NCBI GenBank assembly: GCA_947494305.1
Contig: CANLUL010000001.1
Coordinates: 1,116,001-1,180,000, forward strand
DNA: 64,000 nt
Reading direction: 5' to 3'
Origin: an uncultured Sphingomonadaceae bacterium
Lineage (GTDB): Bacteria > Pseudomonadota > Alphaproteobacteria > Sphingomonadales > Sphingomonadaceae
Shown: piece by piece, positions 18,086-29,500 of the stretch
Position numbering within the stretch: position 1 is the stretch's first letter
Layout: each line of letters begins with the position of its first letter
Position numbers and translations under genes: made by a program
The notes under the pieces: generated by a model
Seen by the model: only the letters and a program-made list of their open reading frames with translations
Told to the model about the DNA's origin: nothing
The model's database searches: none

Positions 18086-18727
18086 ATGCTAGAATTCAAG
18101 AATAAATCTGGAATACTGAGTAGATTGCGGCATAGCGACAGCGGTATTGCGCTTACGGAATTCGCTCTTGCTCTCCCTGTATTCATTACCTTGACAGTCG
18201 GTGGGCTTGAATATGCAAATTTGGCCACCGCGCATCTGCGGATCAGTCAGATTGCGATGAGCGTTGCGGACAATGCCGGTCGTTATGACCCCAGTATCGA
18301 TGAGTCTGATATTGGCGAATTGATTGCGGCAGCTGAAGTCGTAGGCGATAATTTGAACTTCATTGCCAATGGCCGTGTCGTTTTGTCATCCTTGCAACAC
18401 AACGGTCTATCAGATGATGATGAAGGGCAAGTTATTAACTGGCAACGCTGTTTTGGCGACTTGTCCGTTGTCTCAGCTTACGGCGTCGAGAATGATGGTG
18501 AAACAGACGATAGCCTTGAGGATGGAATGGGCGAAACAGGTAACAAAATTGTAGCGGCCGATGGCACTGCGGTCATGTTTGTAGAAGTTACCTACGATTA
18601 TAAACCGTTCTTCCCCGGTATAATTCCAGCAAAACAGATTCGTTACGAATCTGCTTTTAATGTCCGTTCGCGCAACAGTTTTGATATTACCAATGTCGAC
18701 AATCAGCCGATCAATAGTTGCACATAA
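18086..18727 (+). CDS. TadE/TadG-like pilus assembly protein
   Basis: 213 residues; ATG at 18086 lies two bases after the previous stop and fits the leader: LSRLRHSDSGIALTEFALALPVFITLTVGGLEYANLA split as basic patch, GIALTEF prepilin-like site and a single hydrophobic helix. The extracytoplasmic part is Asp-rich with two Cys (one near the middle, QRCFG, one at the C-terminal NSCT), which could form a disulfide. Third and last gene of the pilus operon; about 35 bp separate it from the converging pdhB. Confidence 0.82.
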   Translation: MLEFKNKSGILSRLRHSDSGIALTEFALALPVFITLTVGGLEYANLATAHLRISQIAMSVADNAGRYDPSIDESDIGELIAAAEVVGDNLNFIANGRVVLSSLQHNGLSDDDEGQVINWQRCFGDLSVVSAYGVENDGETDDSLEDGMGETGNKIVAADGTAVMFVEVTYDYKPFFPGIIPAKQIRYESAFNVRSRNSFDITNVDNQPINSCT

Positions 18728-18761
18728 CCTCCTGCTTGGCACACGTACAAAAGCGGCTTTG

Positions 18762-20132
18762 CTATCTATAACAGACTGACTTAACAGCATCGACAATACG
18801 CGAGCTATCGATCAAGGCCGCCTTTTCCAAATTAGCCGCATAGGGAAGAGGGACATCCTCATTGGTAACGCGTGTTACCGGTGCATCTAAATCATCAAAG
18901 CCTTGCTCCATACAAAGACTTACAATCTCGCTTGAGATAGAACACGCAGGCCATCCTTCTTCGGCCACAACCATTCGATTTGTTTTGGAGAGGCTTTTTA
19001 ACACTGTCTCGGTGTCCAACGGACGCAATGTACGAAGATCAATAACTTCCGCATCGATCCCCTCACCCGCGAGTTTATCTGCTGCTTCCAAAGCCAAACC
19101 GACACCGATAGAGTAACTTACAATTGTGACATCACCGCCTTCTCGCATGATCCGCGCTTTGCCTATCGGAAGCGTATGATCCTCTAGATCAGGCAGTTCA
19201 AACGATTGTCCGTAGATTAACTCATTCTCCAAAAACACGACGGGATCAGGAGACTGAATTGCTGCCTTCAAAAGCCCTTTGGCATCAGCCGCGTCATAGG
19301 GAGAAATAACAATCAATCCGGGCACTGACGCATACCAAGGTCCGTAATTTTGGCTATGTTGTGCACCAACCCGAGACGCTGCTCCGTTGGGACCACGGAA
19401 CACAATCGGGCAACGCATCTGACCACCAGACATGTAGTTGGTTTTCGCAGCAGAATTAATAATATGATCAATCGCTTGCATGGCAAAGTTGAACGTCATG
19501 AATTCAACTATCGGCTTCAATCCGCCCATGGCGGCACCCGCGCCAATGCCTGCAAAACCGTGTTCGGTAATCGGTGTATCTATGACTCGCTTTGCACCAA
19601 ATTCATCTAAAAGTCCCTGAGTAACTTTGTAGGCGCCTTGGTATTCCGCAACTTCTTCGCCCATCACAAAGACCGTATCATCCTTGCGCATTTCTTCGGC
19701 CATTGCATCACGTAGCGCTTCACGAACAGTTAGTGATACCATTGCAGTTCCCTCTGGAACAGCAGGATCATCTGCGCGAGAAACTGGTGTAGGTGCAGCG
19801 ACTTTAGCGGCTTCAATTTGTTCTGGTTCAGCCTCAGGGGCTTCTTCGGCGACGACCGGTTCCGAAGAAACGACAGAATCCTGTTCTTCTCCTTCTCCTG
19901 TCATTTCGGCAATGACAGCGCCAACGGCAACTCCATCGGTACCCTCTGCAATCAATATCTTGGAGATCACGCCTTCATCAATCGCTTCAAATTCCATTGT
20001 CGCTTTGTCGGTTTCAATTTCAGCAAGAATGTCGCCCGATGTGACTTCATCGCCTTCCTTGACCAACCATTTGGCAAGAGTGCCTTCTTCCATTGTTGGA
20101 GATAGAGCGGGCATTTTTAGTTGGATCGCCAT
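18762..20132 (-). CDS. pdhB: Pyruvate dehydrogenase E1 component, beta subunit with N-terminal lipoyl domain
   Basis: 456 residues. E1 decarboxylates pyruvate with thiamine diphosphate and transfers the acetyl group to lipoyl groups of E2. The first ~80 residues form a lipoyl domain (ETDKATME; lipoylated Lys43), then an Ala/Glu/Pro linker, then the E1 beta body ([50 protein letters not shown]-type segment, [16 protein letters not shown]). A lipoyl domain on E1 beta is a known trait of many alphaproteobacteria. ATG at 20132 shares its A with the pdhA TGA stop, so translation is coupled. E2 and E3 genes are not in the window; they may lie elsewhere. Confidence 0.96.
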   Translation of the reverse strand: MAIQLKMPALSPTMEEGTLAKWLVKEGDEVTSGDILAEIETDKATMEFEAIDEGVISKILIAEGTDGVAVGAVIAEMTGEGEEQDSVVSSEPVVAEEAPEAEPEQIEAAKVAAPTPVSRADDPAVPEGTAMVSLTVREALRDAMAEEMRKDDTVFVMGEEVAEYQGAYKVTQGLLDEFGAKRVIDTPITEHGFAGIGAGAAMGGLKPIVEFMTFNFAMQAIDHIINSAAKTNYMSGGQMRCPIVFRGPNGAASRVGAQHSQNYGPWYASVPGLIVISPYDAADAKGLLKAAIQSPDPVVFLENELIYGQSFELPDLEDHTLPIGKARIMREGGDVTIVSYSIGVGLALEAADKLAGEGIDAEVIDLRTLRPLDTETVLKSLSKTNRMVVAEEGWPACSISSEIVSLCMEQGFDDLDAPVTRVTNEDVPLPYAANLEKAALIDSSRIVDAVKSVCYR

Positions 20133-21235
20133 CAATACTGCTCCACCAAAATGTCAGTATAAAGTTCAGACAATTCGGGTTCCGGAGACTCCTCAGCAAA
20201 ATCTGCGGAATCAGCAACGATTTTGCGCACTTTCTTATCCAGCGCTTTCAAATCCTCTTCTTTCACACCGTCCTTGATCAAGGTCGCTTTAAGACGTTCA
20301 ATCGGATCTGATTTCTCACGCACATCCTTCACTTCATCGCGGCTACGATATTTTGCCGGATCTGACATAGAGTGCCCGCGATAGCGATAGGTTTTCAACT
20401 CCATAATTACGGGACCACCACCGCTTCGAACATCTTTCAATGCCTCTTCAACAGCGCCGCGTACTGCCAATACGTCCATTCCATCGACCTGCATTCCAGG
20501 AATACGGAAGCTCTCACCGCGTCGATACAGCTGATTCTCCGCGGAAGATCGATTGACACTCGTTCCCATCGCATATTGGTTATTTTCAATTACAAATATG
20601 ACCGGCAATTGCCATAGTTCGGCCATGTTGAAGCTTTCATACACCTGGCCTTGATTGGACGCACCGTCACCGAAATAAGCCAAGCATACCCCGCCATCTT
20701 CCTTATATTTATGAGCGAAAGCCAAGCCGGTACCCAGAGACACCTGGGCTCCAACAATGCCGTGACCGCCGTAGAAGCCATGCTCTACGGAGAACATGTG
20801 CATGGAACCGCCCTTGCCTTTCGATATGCCGGTAGATCGACCGGTTAACTCCGCCATCACAACATTAGGGTCTATCCCGCAAGCGAGCATGTGCCCGTGA
20901 TCGCGATAGCCGGTAATAACGCTGTCTTTTCCAGGACTGATTGCTGATTGCAGGCCAGTTACAACCGCCTCTTGCCCAATGTAAAGGTGACAGAAACCGC
21001 CGATGAGACCCAGGCCATAAAGTTGACCAGCCTTTTCTTCAAAACGGCGAATGAGCAGCATCTGCTCATAAAACTCCATTTTTTCAGCCTTGCTAGCTTT
21101 GTAAATAGGAGTCTTCAGACCTCCCGTGGTCTTAGCTGGCTCTGCTTTGCTAGCAGCTGGTTTTTTCTTGGTTGGGGCTTTGCGCATCGCAGCAGTTTTT
21201 TTTGCTGCAGGTGATTTACGGGGTGCTTTAGCCAC
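20132..21235 (-). CDS. pdhA: Pyruvate dehydrogenase E1 component, alpha subunit
   Basis: 367 residues. The first ~40 residues are a Lys/Ala/Pro-rich, disordered extension ([20 protein letters not shown]), then the E1 alpha body: [40 protein letters not shown], the thiamine diphosphate motif [15 protein letters not shown]...ENNQ, and the phosphorylation-loop equivalent [11 protein letters not shown]. It works as the alpha2beta2 heterotetramer with PdhB in the cytosol. It is the upstream gene of the pdhAB pair, and its stop overlaps pdhB. About 100 bp separate it from ftsB, so it may have its own promoter. Confidence 0.97.
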   Translation of the reverse strand: MAKAPRKSPAAKKTAAMRKAPTKKKPAASKAEPAKTTGGLKTPIYKASKAEKMEFYEQMLLIRRFEEKAGQLYGLGLIGGFCHLYIGQEAVVTGLQSAISPGKDSVITGYRDHGHMLACGIDPNVVMAELTGRSTGISKGKGGSMHMFSVEHGFYGGHGIVGAQVSLGTGLAFAHKYKEDGGVCLAYFGDGASNQGQVYESFNMAELWQLPVIFVIENNQYAMGTSVNRSSAENQLYRRGESFRIPGMQVDGMDVLAVRGAVEEALKDVRSGGGPVIMELKTYRYRGHSMSDPAKYRSRDEVKDVREKSDPIERLKATLIKDGVKEEDLKALDKKVRKIVADSADFAEESPEPELSELYTDILVEQY

Positions 21236-21331
21236 GCTAGCGGTATCCTCTATATTTGGGTTACTTGCACAATAGACATTATGAGAAAAAATCCCACTGC
21301 AAAGTTAACAATCTAAGGGAAATGAAGTCCA

Positions 21332-21643
21332 CTATTTTAGCGGAACGATAATCTCATCTGGATGCACCACGTTGACATCCCTCCGCAGCAACTCCCCAAT
21401 CAAGTCAGGGTCAGCGCCATTTGGATCCAGCAACTGTACTCGGTTCTTAAGCGCGTCGCGCTTAATCTCAAGTTGAGCGAGCTGCATCTCACGTGAATCC
21501 AATGCAGTTTGATATTCACCCCAAGCCAAAACTCCGGTGGGACCTAACACAGCATATCCTGCTATCGCGAGAAGAGTGAGCAGTGCGAATCCTGGCCCTA
21601 GAGCCGATCGGATAAGTCCTGCTATTTTTTCGCGTTGCGCCAT
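21332..21643 (-). CDS. ftsB: FtsB/DivIC-type septum formation initiator
   Basis: About 103 residues; ATG at 21643 is preferred to an upstream in-frame start at 21691 because the family begins close to MAQREKIAGLIRSALGPGF. One membrane helix (FALLTLLAIAGYAVLGPTG) is followed by a coiled coil (YQTALDSREMQLAQLEIKRDAL split by heptads) and DPNGADPDLIGELLRRDVNVVHPDEIIV, the typical C-terminal patch. FtsB joins FtsL and FtsQ in the divisome and activates septal wall synthesis. The eno-ftsB-pdhA order is conserved in alphaproteobacteria. Confidence 0.9.
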   Translation of the reverse strand: MAQREKIAGLIRSALGPGFALLTLLAIAGYAVLGPTGVLAWGEYQTALDSREMQLAQLEIKRDALKNRVQLLDPNGADPDLIGELLRRDVNVVHPDEIIVPLK

Positions 21644-21730
21644 AGATGACCTTGAATCAGAAAAGTGATTCGCGCGCAAGCGCGTTAACACTTTTTTCTT
21701 GGTAAGAATTTTAGCGGGCGATGATTATAA

Positions 21731-23137
<1,407 letters not shown>

Positions 23138-23171
23138 TTAGAGCATAAGCGAAACAGAGGAGGAATCCCCC

Positions 23172-23684
23172 ATGACTACAAAGGCCGCCAAAACGACCAA
23201 AAAACCTGCAGCAAAAAAGCCAGCTGCGCGTAAACCTGCAGCCAAAAAAACCACAGCGAAGAAAGCTGCTCCACGTAAGACAGCAGCAATGCCGGCAAAG
23301 CCAATTAAAATGGCCGCGACACGCGCAGCTGCTGCAGAAAAAACCAGCGAGTTTAAAGATAAAGCAGCCAAAAAGGCGCATTCGGTGGCAACGGCCAGCA
23401 AAGATAAAACCGGAGATGCGATCGGCGGCTTGAGTCGAATGATTGAAGACAGCGCTAGCACCATTGATGAAAAAGTCGGTGAACAATATGGCGATTATGC
23501 ACGCTCAGCCGCAGATGCCGTATCTGACTTCGCTGACAAGCTGAATGCCAAAGATGTTGATGAACTGGTTGAAGGAACACGCGAATTTGTGCGTAAGTCC
23601 CCCGCGGTCGCGATTGGCGCAGCAGCGGTTGCTGGCTTCCTTTTGTCACGTCTAATCAAATCAGGGATGGATGATAAGGAATAA
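23172..23684 (+). CDS. DUF883-like (ElaB/YqjD) membrane-anchored protein with histone H1-like tail
   Basis: 170 residues. Residues 1-55 are Lys/Ala/Pro repeats (KKPAAKKPAARKPAAKK type) that look like histone H1 or HU-family tails and could bind nucleic acid. An amphipathic helical middle (DKAAKKAHSVATASKDKTGD, GLSRMIEDSASTIDEKVGE) leads to the DUF883 end: DELVEGTREFVRKSPAVAIGAAAVAGFLLSRL divided into a charged helix and a C-terminal membrane helix, then basic KSGMDDKE. In E. coli such proteins anchor ribosomes to the inner membrane in stationary phase. First gene of a five-gene forward operon. GGAGGAA precedes an ATG at 23172. Confidence 0.8.
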   Translation: MTTKAAKTTKKPAAKKPAARKPAAKKTTAKKAAPRKTAAMPAKPIKMAATRAAAAEKTSEFKDKAAKKAHSVATASKDKTGDAIGGLSRMIEDSASTIDEKVGEQYGDYARSAADAVSDFADKLNAKDVDELVEGTREFVRKSPAVAIGAAAVAGFLLSRLIKSGMDDKE

Positions 23685-23738
23685 TCCCTGTATCATAGGT
23701 CTCCGGGCAATTTGATGGCCCTGCCTTTGGGATGATAG

Positions 23739-24146
23739 ATGTTGGCGGATGGCGACAACACAGCAGTAATAGAGCCGGAAACATCCGAATTGGATGCCAC
23801 AGAAACACGTCCTGAAGAAAAGCCATTAAAGCTTCAAGTTTCAGATCTTGTGGAAGATGCGAGAACGCTGGCGCTCGCCGAAGTTGAATATTACAAGACT
23901 AAGTTATCGGTCAACATGGCAGCAACCAAAACAGTATTGGGGCTGTTCGGAGTAGCGATCACAATGGCGCTGACCGCAATTGTGGCACTAATTTTGGGGC
24001 TTTTGCTGATCGCGGACTATTATCTTGGCCCCATTGCAGCGACAGGGCTCGTTACTGGATCATTCATTTTGATCGCTGCACTAATGGGCAAAATGGCAAT
24101 CAACCGCGCGCGCAAATTACCGTTGAGTGAGAATAGTGATGAGTAA
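23739..24146 (+). CDS. Phage holin superfamily III/YqjE-like membrane protein
   Basis: 135 residues. An acidic N-terminal 40 residues, an amphipathic helix (DLVEDARTLALAEVEYYKTKL) and two membrane helices (VLGLFGVAITMALTAIVALILGLLLIA split; ATGLVTGSFILIAALMG) separated by DYYLGP. This is the topology of the holin-like family that in many Gram-negative genomes sits next to DUF883/YqjD genes as YqjE. There is no endolysin or other phage gene around, so a phage role is unlikely. Overlaps the next gene by about 8 bp. Confidence 0.85.
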   Translation: MLADGDNTAVIEPETSELDATETRPEEKPLKLQVSDLVEDARTLALAEVEYYKTKLSVNMAATKTVLGLFGVAITMALTAIVALILGLLLIADYYLGPIAATGLVTGSFILIAALMGKMAINRARKLPLSENSDE

Positions 24147-24474
24147 ACAAAATGACGACATTTTTCGCCTTCGCGAACTAGCTATCGAGCGTGATGAAGC
24201 GCGAGAAAATCTTAAGGATAATGCTGCGGATACCAAAGACAAATTTAAGCCGGTAAATCTGGCCAAACGAGCCGGTAAGGTAGCGGTCAAGAACGCAAAA
24301 TCCAGCGGAGAGAAAGTCTCAGAAACGGTCAAAGAAAAACCCGTTGTAGCAGCCTCTGTTGCAGCATCGGTTGTTGCTGCGGCCACTATTGCTGCGTTTC
24401 ACAAGCCCATTGGGAAAATGATCAGCAAAGGATTGAATTCACCATCCGATGATCAAAAGCATATTGAGGATTAA
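24139..24474 (+). CDS. Small membrane protein of the DUF883/holin cluster, unknown function
   Basis: 111 residues from ATG 24139 (an in-frame GTG at 24127 would add four). A charged helical N terminus (DDIFRLRELAIERDEARENL), Lys/Ala-rich linker, and one hydrophobic helix (VVAASVAASVVAAATIAAF) with a short C-terminal tail. The layout resembles its neighbour DUF883-like proteins, but no family signature is recognised. It overlaps the end of the holin-like gene and is followed 3 bp later by the next member, indicating translational coupling in one operon. Confidence 0.7.
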   Translation: MSKQNDDIFRLRELAIERDEARENLKDNAADTKDKFKPVNLAKRAGKVAVKNAKSSGEKVSETVKEKPVVAASVAASVVAAATIAAFHKPIGKMISKGLNSPSDDQKHIED

Positions 24475-24477
24475 GTC

Positions 24478-25050
24478 ATGAGCAAATTGACTGACAAGAT
24501 AGACGAGGCGCGAACGGCTTCGCGCCGACATTTGGATAATATGAAAGATGGTACCGGGGAACGAATAGAATCTGTCCGTGAAATCACTTCCGAAAAATTG
24601 GATAGCGCCAAAGAAATTGCAAATGATAAGTCGTTGATCGTTCGTGAACATATGTCAGCAAGCAAACAACGCGCAGCTGAATTGCTCAGTGATGGCACTG
24701 AAAGAAGCATCGCTGTGACGAAGGAAACCGCGCGTAAAGCGGTGACCAAATCCGAGGAAACGGTCGCAAGAAGCCCACTAACGGTTGTAGCTGGCGGACT
24801 GGCATTAGGTGCGCTTTTTGCTGCATTGCTGCCGCGGACGAAAACCGAAACTCAAATTGTCGGTGCCGCCGGACGGGCAGTGAATGATGCCGCAAAAAAG
24901 GTGATCGAAACCGCCAAGGAAGTCGGTCAAGAGCAGGCAGCCGAATTGGGCCTGACCCCCGACACATTTCGCGACCAGGTCAAAGATTGGCTTGGCAAAC
25001 TGTTTGAGGCTGCTAAGAGCGCCGCCAAAGAAGACAGACGGGACAAATAA
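24478..25050 (+). CDS. DUF883-like helical membrane protein, unknown function
   Basis: 190 residues. Long amphipathic helices rich in Glu, Lys, Ser and Ala (DKIDEARTASRRHLDNM, EITSEKLDSAKEIANDK), one membrane helix (SPLTVVAGGLALGALFAALLPR) after the DUF883-like 'VARSP' turn, and a C-terminal helical part with RDQVKDWLGKLFEAAKSA. The helical repeats recall apolipoprotein-like or late-embryogenesis-type proteins that bind membranes under stress. Its stop shares a base with the ATG of the DUF4170 gene (TAATG). Confidence 0.7.
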   Translation: MSKLTDKIDEARTASRRHLDNMKDGTGERIESVREITSEKLDSAKEIANDKSLIVREHMSASKQRAAELLSDGTERSIAVTKETARKAVTKSEETVARSPLTVVAGGLALGALFAALLPRTKTETQIVGAAGRAVNDAAKKVIETAKEVGQEQAAELGLTPDTFRDQVKDWLGKLFEAAKSAAKEDRRDK

Positions 25051-25289
25051 TGAGCGAAGAAACACGCAGCAAAATTCACCTGGTTATGGGTGGGCGCGTA
25101 AAAGACCCACGTGGTTTGGAATTTGAAAATCTGGACCAGATGGATCTGGTTGGTGTCTACGACAATTTCGAAGAAGCTGAAGATGTCTGGCGTGGTAAAG
25201 CGCAACTCACCGTGGACGATGCCGAAATGAAATATGTCGTTGTGCATCTGCACAAACTGCTTGAGCCCGATCTTCCCGAAGAAGAGTAG
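25050..25289 (+). CDS. DUF4170 domain protein
   Basis: 79 residues. IHLVMGGRVKDPRG, then DLVGVYDNFEEAEDVWRGKAQ and YVVVHLHKLLEP match the alphaproteobacterial DUF4170 family, whose biochemical role is unknown. It is soluble, acidic and probably folds as a small alpha/beta domain. Last gene of the operon; its TAG stop forms the left arm of a hairpin shared with the converging rhomboid gene. Confidence 0.85.
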   Translation: MSEETRSKIHLVMGGRVKDPRGLEFENLDQMDLVGVYDNFEEAEDVWRGKAQLTVDDAEMKYVVVHLHKLLEPDLPEEE

Positions 25290-25313
25290 GCGCGAAGTCG
25301 CCTAAGCGTTTTT
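25287..25313. terminator. Terminator hairpin built from two stop codons
   Basis: TAGGCG (25287-25292) pairs with CGCCTA (25299-25304) around a six-base loop, followed by AGCGTTTTT. The TAG of the DUF4170 gene and the TAG (as CTA) of the convergent rhomboid gene are the outer ends of the stem. A short but plausible terminator for the forward operon. Confidence 0.5.
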
Positions 25314-25943
25314 AAATCGGTAGAGCAACAACGGTCGGGTGAGTAAAAGCCCGGCTACAAACCCTCCAATATGGGCGTATATCGCGATACCGTTCATGCT
25401 GCCGCTGGTCGCTAGGCCGATCATGAGTTGAATACCAATCCAGAAGATCGTCAGCCATGCTATGCGAACAATATGCCCTGGAATTGGTCCAACCGGCTTT
25501 ATCTCGTTGCGGGAATATAGCAGCGCATAAGCGCCAAATATTGCGGAGATAGCGCCGCTTGCGCCCACCACCACAGTCATGGATTCGGAGTTAAAAAGAT
25601 ATTCGGATAATGATGCGGCATAGGCACCAACCAAATAGAGAAACGCCATAAGCTGAGGCCCAAGGGCATGCTCGACATATCTGCCACAGAAAAACAACAT
25701 CAGCATATTAAACCCGATATGCATTGCGCCGCTGTGTAAAAATGCTGAAGAAATAGGGGTTAGCCAAGCCGGAACCATCCACCCATATTGCGAGACATCG
25801 GCAAATTCTTCGCTAAGCCGGGCAGGGAAAAAACCACCTTTCAGAAACGCTTCCTGTTCCATTCCACCCAGCAGAATTACCAGGAAGATCACAACATTTA
25901 CTGCGATCAACCCGTTGGTCAGCTTGCCTGGCGGAAAATTCAT
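25302..25943 (-). CDS. Rhomboid-family intramembrane serine protease
   Basis: 213 residues with six membrane helices. The catalytic dyad is intact: Ser129 in GASGAISAIFGAY and His191 in YAHIGGFVAGLL; the HxxxxHxxxN motif is HSGAMHIGFN at residues 70-79. Rhomboids cut transmembrane helices inside the bilayer. The natural substrate in this organism is unknown. It is downstream of greA on the same strand with only a few bases between, so it is probably cotranscribed; it converges with the DUF4170 operon. Confidence 0.93.
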   Translation of the reverse strand: MNFPPGKLTNGLIAVNVVIFLVILLGGMEQEAFLKGGFFPARLSEEFADVSQYGWMVPAWLTPISSAFLHSGAMHIGFNMLMLFFCGRYVEHALGPQLMAFLYLVGAYAASLSEYLFNSESMTVVVGASGAISAIFGAYALLYSRNEIKPVGPIPGHIVRIAWLTIFWIGIQLMIGLATSGSMNGIAIYAHIGGFVAGLLLTRPLLLYRFKNA

Positions 25944-25948
25944 CTGAT

Positions 25949-26422
25949 TTAGATGAACTCAACTTTTTCTAGCAGATAATATTTGTCACCGGACGGCACG
26001 GTGACTTCAATCTCATCACCAATGCTGCGACCAATAAAAGCACGGCCGATAGGAGAGTTAAAGCTGATCTTACCAGCTTTCGCATCGGCCTCTGCTTCAC
26101 CAACCAATTGATATTTGACCGGCTTGTCGTCTTCATCCAGCAGATGCAGCGTCGCACCGAATACCGCTTTGTCTCCGGAAAGTGAGGTTGGATCAATAAC
26201 TTGCGCACGCGACAGCTTACCTTCTAGATCAGCAATCGTGGCTTCCACCTGTCCTTGCCGCTCTTTTGCTGCGTGATATTCCGCGTTCTCGGACAGATCA
26301 CCATGCGCGCGTGCGGTTTCAATTGCATCAACGATGACCGGACGCTCGGCCTTTAGCTCTTTGAGTTCAGCTTCCATATTTGCATAGCCCTCGGCCAGCA
26401 TTGGTACTTTTTCTACAGCCAT
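25949..26422 (-). CDS. greA: Transcription elongation factor GreA
   Basis: 157 residues, exact family size. An N-terminal coiled coil inserts in the RNA polymerase secondary channel: [20 protein letters not shown]..., with the acidic tip [13 protein letters not shown] that promotes cleavage of backtracked RNA. The C-terminal FKBP-like domain has [51 protein letters not shown] and [10 protein letters not shown]. GreA rescues stalled elongation complexes. A ~115 bp gap separates it from carB upstream on the same strand, so it may have its own promoter. Confidence 0.97.
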   Translation of the reverse strand: MAVEKVPMLAEGYANMEAELKELKAERPVIVDAIETARAHGDLSENAEYHAAKERQGQVEATIADLEGKLSRAQVIDPTSLSGDKAVFGATLHLLDEDDKPVKYQLVGEAEADAKAGKISFNSPIGRAFIGRSIGDEIEVTVPSGDKYYLLEKVEFI

Positions 26423-26536
26423 GTCTTTGGCCTTTCCTTCTCACTATCGCCGCCGATTTCCGCCGTGCAGCGTCAAAAACAGTTTCCCGGCGCTCCTCCT
26501 TCAAGGATCGCCCGCAGTTGACAAAATGTCGGGGAA

Positions 26537-29500
26537 TTACGTCTGCGAAGACTTATAATAAGACTGTAACGAGCGAACTTCAAGGGTTTCGTCACGCATC
26601 GCCTCTATCGCCTGCATTACAGCATGGCTCGCAGTCGCGGTCGTATAGATCGGAATCTTGTTGTTCAGTGCCGCCGCCCGGATTGATTTGGAGTCCTTGA
26701 GCGACTGCCAACCCTCGGTCGTATTGAAAATCAGGTCCACATCGCCATCCTTGATCCGGTCGACAATATGCGGCCTGCCTTCGGCAACCTTGTTAATCTG
26801 TTCTACCTTGATGCCTTTTTCGGTCAGATATTTGGTCGTTCCGCTGGTGGCGATGAGTTTGAAGCCCAGTTTTTCGGCCAATCGCGCCGCGGGTTCAATA
26901 ACCACACGGTCGGTTTCTTTGACCGATACAAACAAGGTTCCGCCATCGGGCAACATATTACTCGCCCCCATTTGCGATTTGCCAAAGGCAATCGGGAAGC
27001 TCTGATCAATGCCCATGACTTCGCCGGTAGACTTCATTTCCGGCGACAAAACCGGATCGATTCCGGGGAAACGACTGAACGGGAAGACCGCCTCTTTCAC
27101 AGCGATATAATCGATATTCCTATCAATCACTGGCAAGTCTTTCAACTTCTCCCCAGCCATGACCCGTGCGGCAATTTTAGCAATGGGCGTACCTATCGCT
27201 TTTGCGACAAAGGGTACGGTCCGACTGGCGCGCGGGTTCACCTCGATCAGGTAGACTTCGCCATCTTTCACTGCGAACTGGATATTCATCAATCCGCGAA
27301 CCGTCAGTCCAAACGCCAGTGCCTCCGCCTGGCGCTCCATTTCGGCGATAATATCATCGGGCAAGCTGTGCGGCGGAATGGTACAGGCACTGTCACCACT
27401 ATGAACGCCCGCTTCCTCGATATGCTGCAACACGCCGCATACGACAACATCGTCGCCGTCACAGATCGCATCAACATCGACTTCGACCGCATCGCGCAGA
27501 TACTGGTCTACTAGCACCGGTTGGTCACCGGACACCTGAACCGCGGTATTGATATAATTTTCGAGCTGGGCCGGGCCGTCGACAATCTCCATCGCGCGTC
27601 CGCCGAGCACGAAACTGGGCCGGATCAGCACAGGATAACCGATGCGTTCAGCGATTGCGACCGCTTCCTCTTCGGTTTTGGCCATGCCATTTTCAGGCTG
27701 TTTGAGCTTCAGCTTGTCCACCAGAGCCGCGAAGCGTTCGCGATCCTCTGCCAGGTCAATTGCATCTGGCGTAGTGCCAAGAATGGGTATGCCCGCATCC
27801 TCTAGTGCAGCCGCCAACGATAATGGCGTTTGCCCGCCAAATTGCACGATAACACCGGCCAATGTACCTTTTGATTGCTCGACATACAGGATTTCCAGCA
27901 CATCTTCCGCAGTCAGCGGCTCGAAATATAACCGATCCGACGTGTCATAGTCGGTCGAAACCGTCTCCGGATTACAATTGACCATGATCGTTTCAAAGCC
28001 AGCATCAGCCAGCGCGAAACAGGCGTGGCAACAGCAATAGTCAAATTCGATCCCCTGCCCGATCCGGTTCGGTCCGCCGCCCAAAATGACGACTTTCTTG
28101 CGTTCAGAGGGCTGCGCTTCGCATTCCGGTTCGCCGAAAATCGGGGCTTCATAGCTAGAATACATATAAGGCGTCTTGGCTTCAAACTCCGCGGCACAGG
28201 TATCTATCCGCTTGAACACCGGCCTGACACCCAGCTTGTGACGCAATGCACGCACTTCTTTCTCGGTGGTTGCGCCCGCCATGGCTGACAGGGTTTCACC
28301 GATCAATCCGCCGCTGCCGGCAACAGAGCGCCCTGCCCCGCCCGCGACATGCACTGAATCCACCGCCAGTTTGGCAAGCCGTTTGTCTGAGAAGCCCATA
28401 GATTTGAGCGTACGAAGCGCATCTGCATCATTGGGCAGACCATTATCGAGAATATCCTGCTCGGCATCGATAATCTCCCGAATCCGATCCAGGAACCAGG
28501 GATCGAAACCGGCAATATCGTGGATCTCCTGATTGGAAAATCCTTCACGCATGGCCTGAGCCGCAACGAGAATGCGGTCGGGCGTCGCGCGCGCCAGAGC
28601 AGCCGCGATATCTTCTCTCTCTGCACCTTCGAGTTCCACCACTCGATTAAAACCATCCAGCCCGGTTTCCAGGCCGCGCAGGGCTTTCTGCATGGATTCA
28701 TTGATATTCCGGCCTATCGCCATGACTTCACCGACTGACTTCATGGCGGTGGAGAGCAATGGTTCCGCGCCCTTAAACTTTTCAAAGGCAAAGCGCGGGA
28801 TTTTGGTGACGACATAGTCAATGGTCGGTTCAAAGCTCGCCGGTGTTGCGCCGGTAATGTCGTTGTCGATTTCATCGAGCGTATAGCCAACCGCCAGTTT
28901 TGCGGCGACGCTAGCAATCGGGAAGCCGGTTGCCTTCGATGCCAGCGCCGAACTGCGCGACACACGCGGGTTCATTTCAATAACAACGAGCCGCCCATCC
29001 TTCGGATTGACTGCGAACTGTACGTTCGAACCCCCTGTTTCGACTCCAATTTCCCGCAGCACCGCCAGCGAGGCGTTGCGCATAATCTGATACTCTTTGT
29101 CGGTCAGCGTCAGCGCAGGCGCGACGGTGATAGAGTCGCCGGTATGGACGCCCATCGGATCGACATTTTCGATCGAGCAGATGATGATGCAGTTATCCGC
29201 CTTGTCGCGGACGACCTCCATCTCATATTCTTTCCAGCCTATCAGGCTCTCGTCAATCAACACTTCGGTGGTCGGACTGGCCTCCAGACCGCCGCGCACG
29301 ATTTGCTCAAACTCTTCGCGATTATAGGCCGCTCCGCCGCCAGTCCCGCCCATGGTGAAGCTGGGTCGGATGATTGCAGGCAAACCGATATCGTCGAGAA
29401 TTTCCATCGCCTGTTCAACTGTGTGCGCAATGGCCGAACGCGGGTTTTCCAGGCCAATCCTGTTCATCGCCGCGATAAACTGTTCGCGGTCCTCGGCCAT

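Noticed and set aside
23739-24146. Phage holin-like gene as a sign of a prophage
   Set aside because: No endolysin, integrase, capsid or other phage gene is near, and its DUF883/DUF4170 neighbours are typical of a chromosomal membrane-stress operon.
26768-27514. Long open frame on the forward strand opposite carB (248 codons), and others at 29144-29875
   Set aside because: They lie wholly within the clearly coding carB gene, in the complementary strand, and their translations are rich in His, Arg and Gln without any family pattern. They are typical shadow frames of a GC-richer gene.
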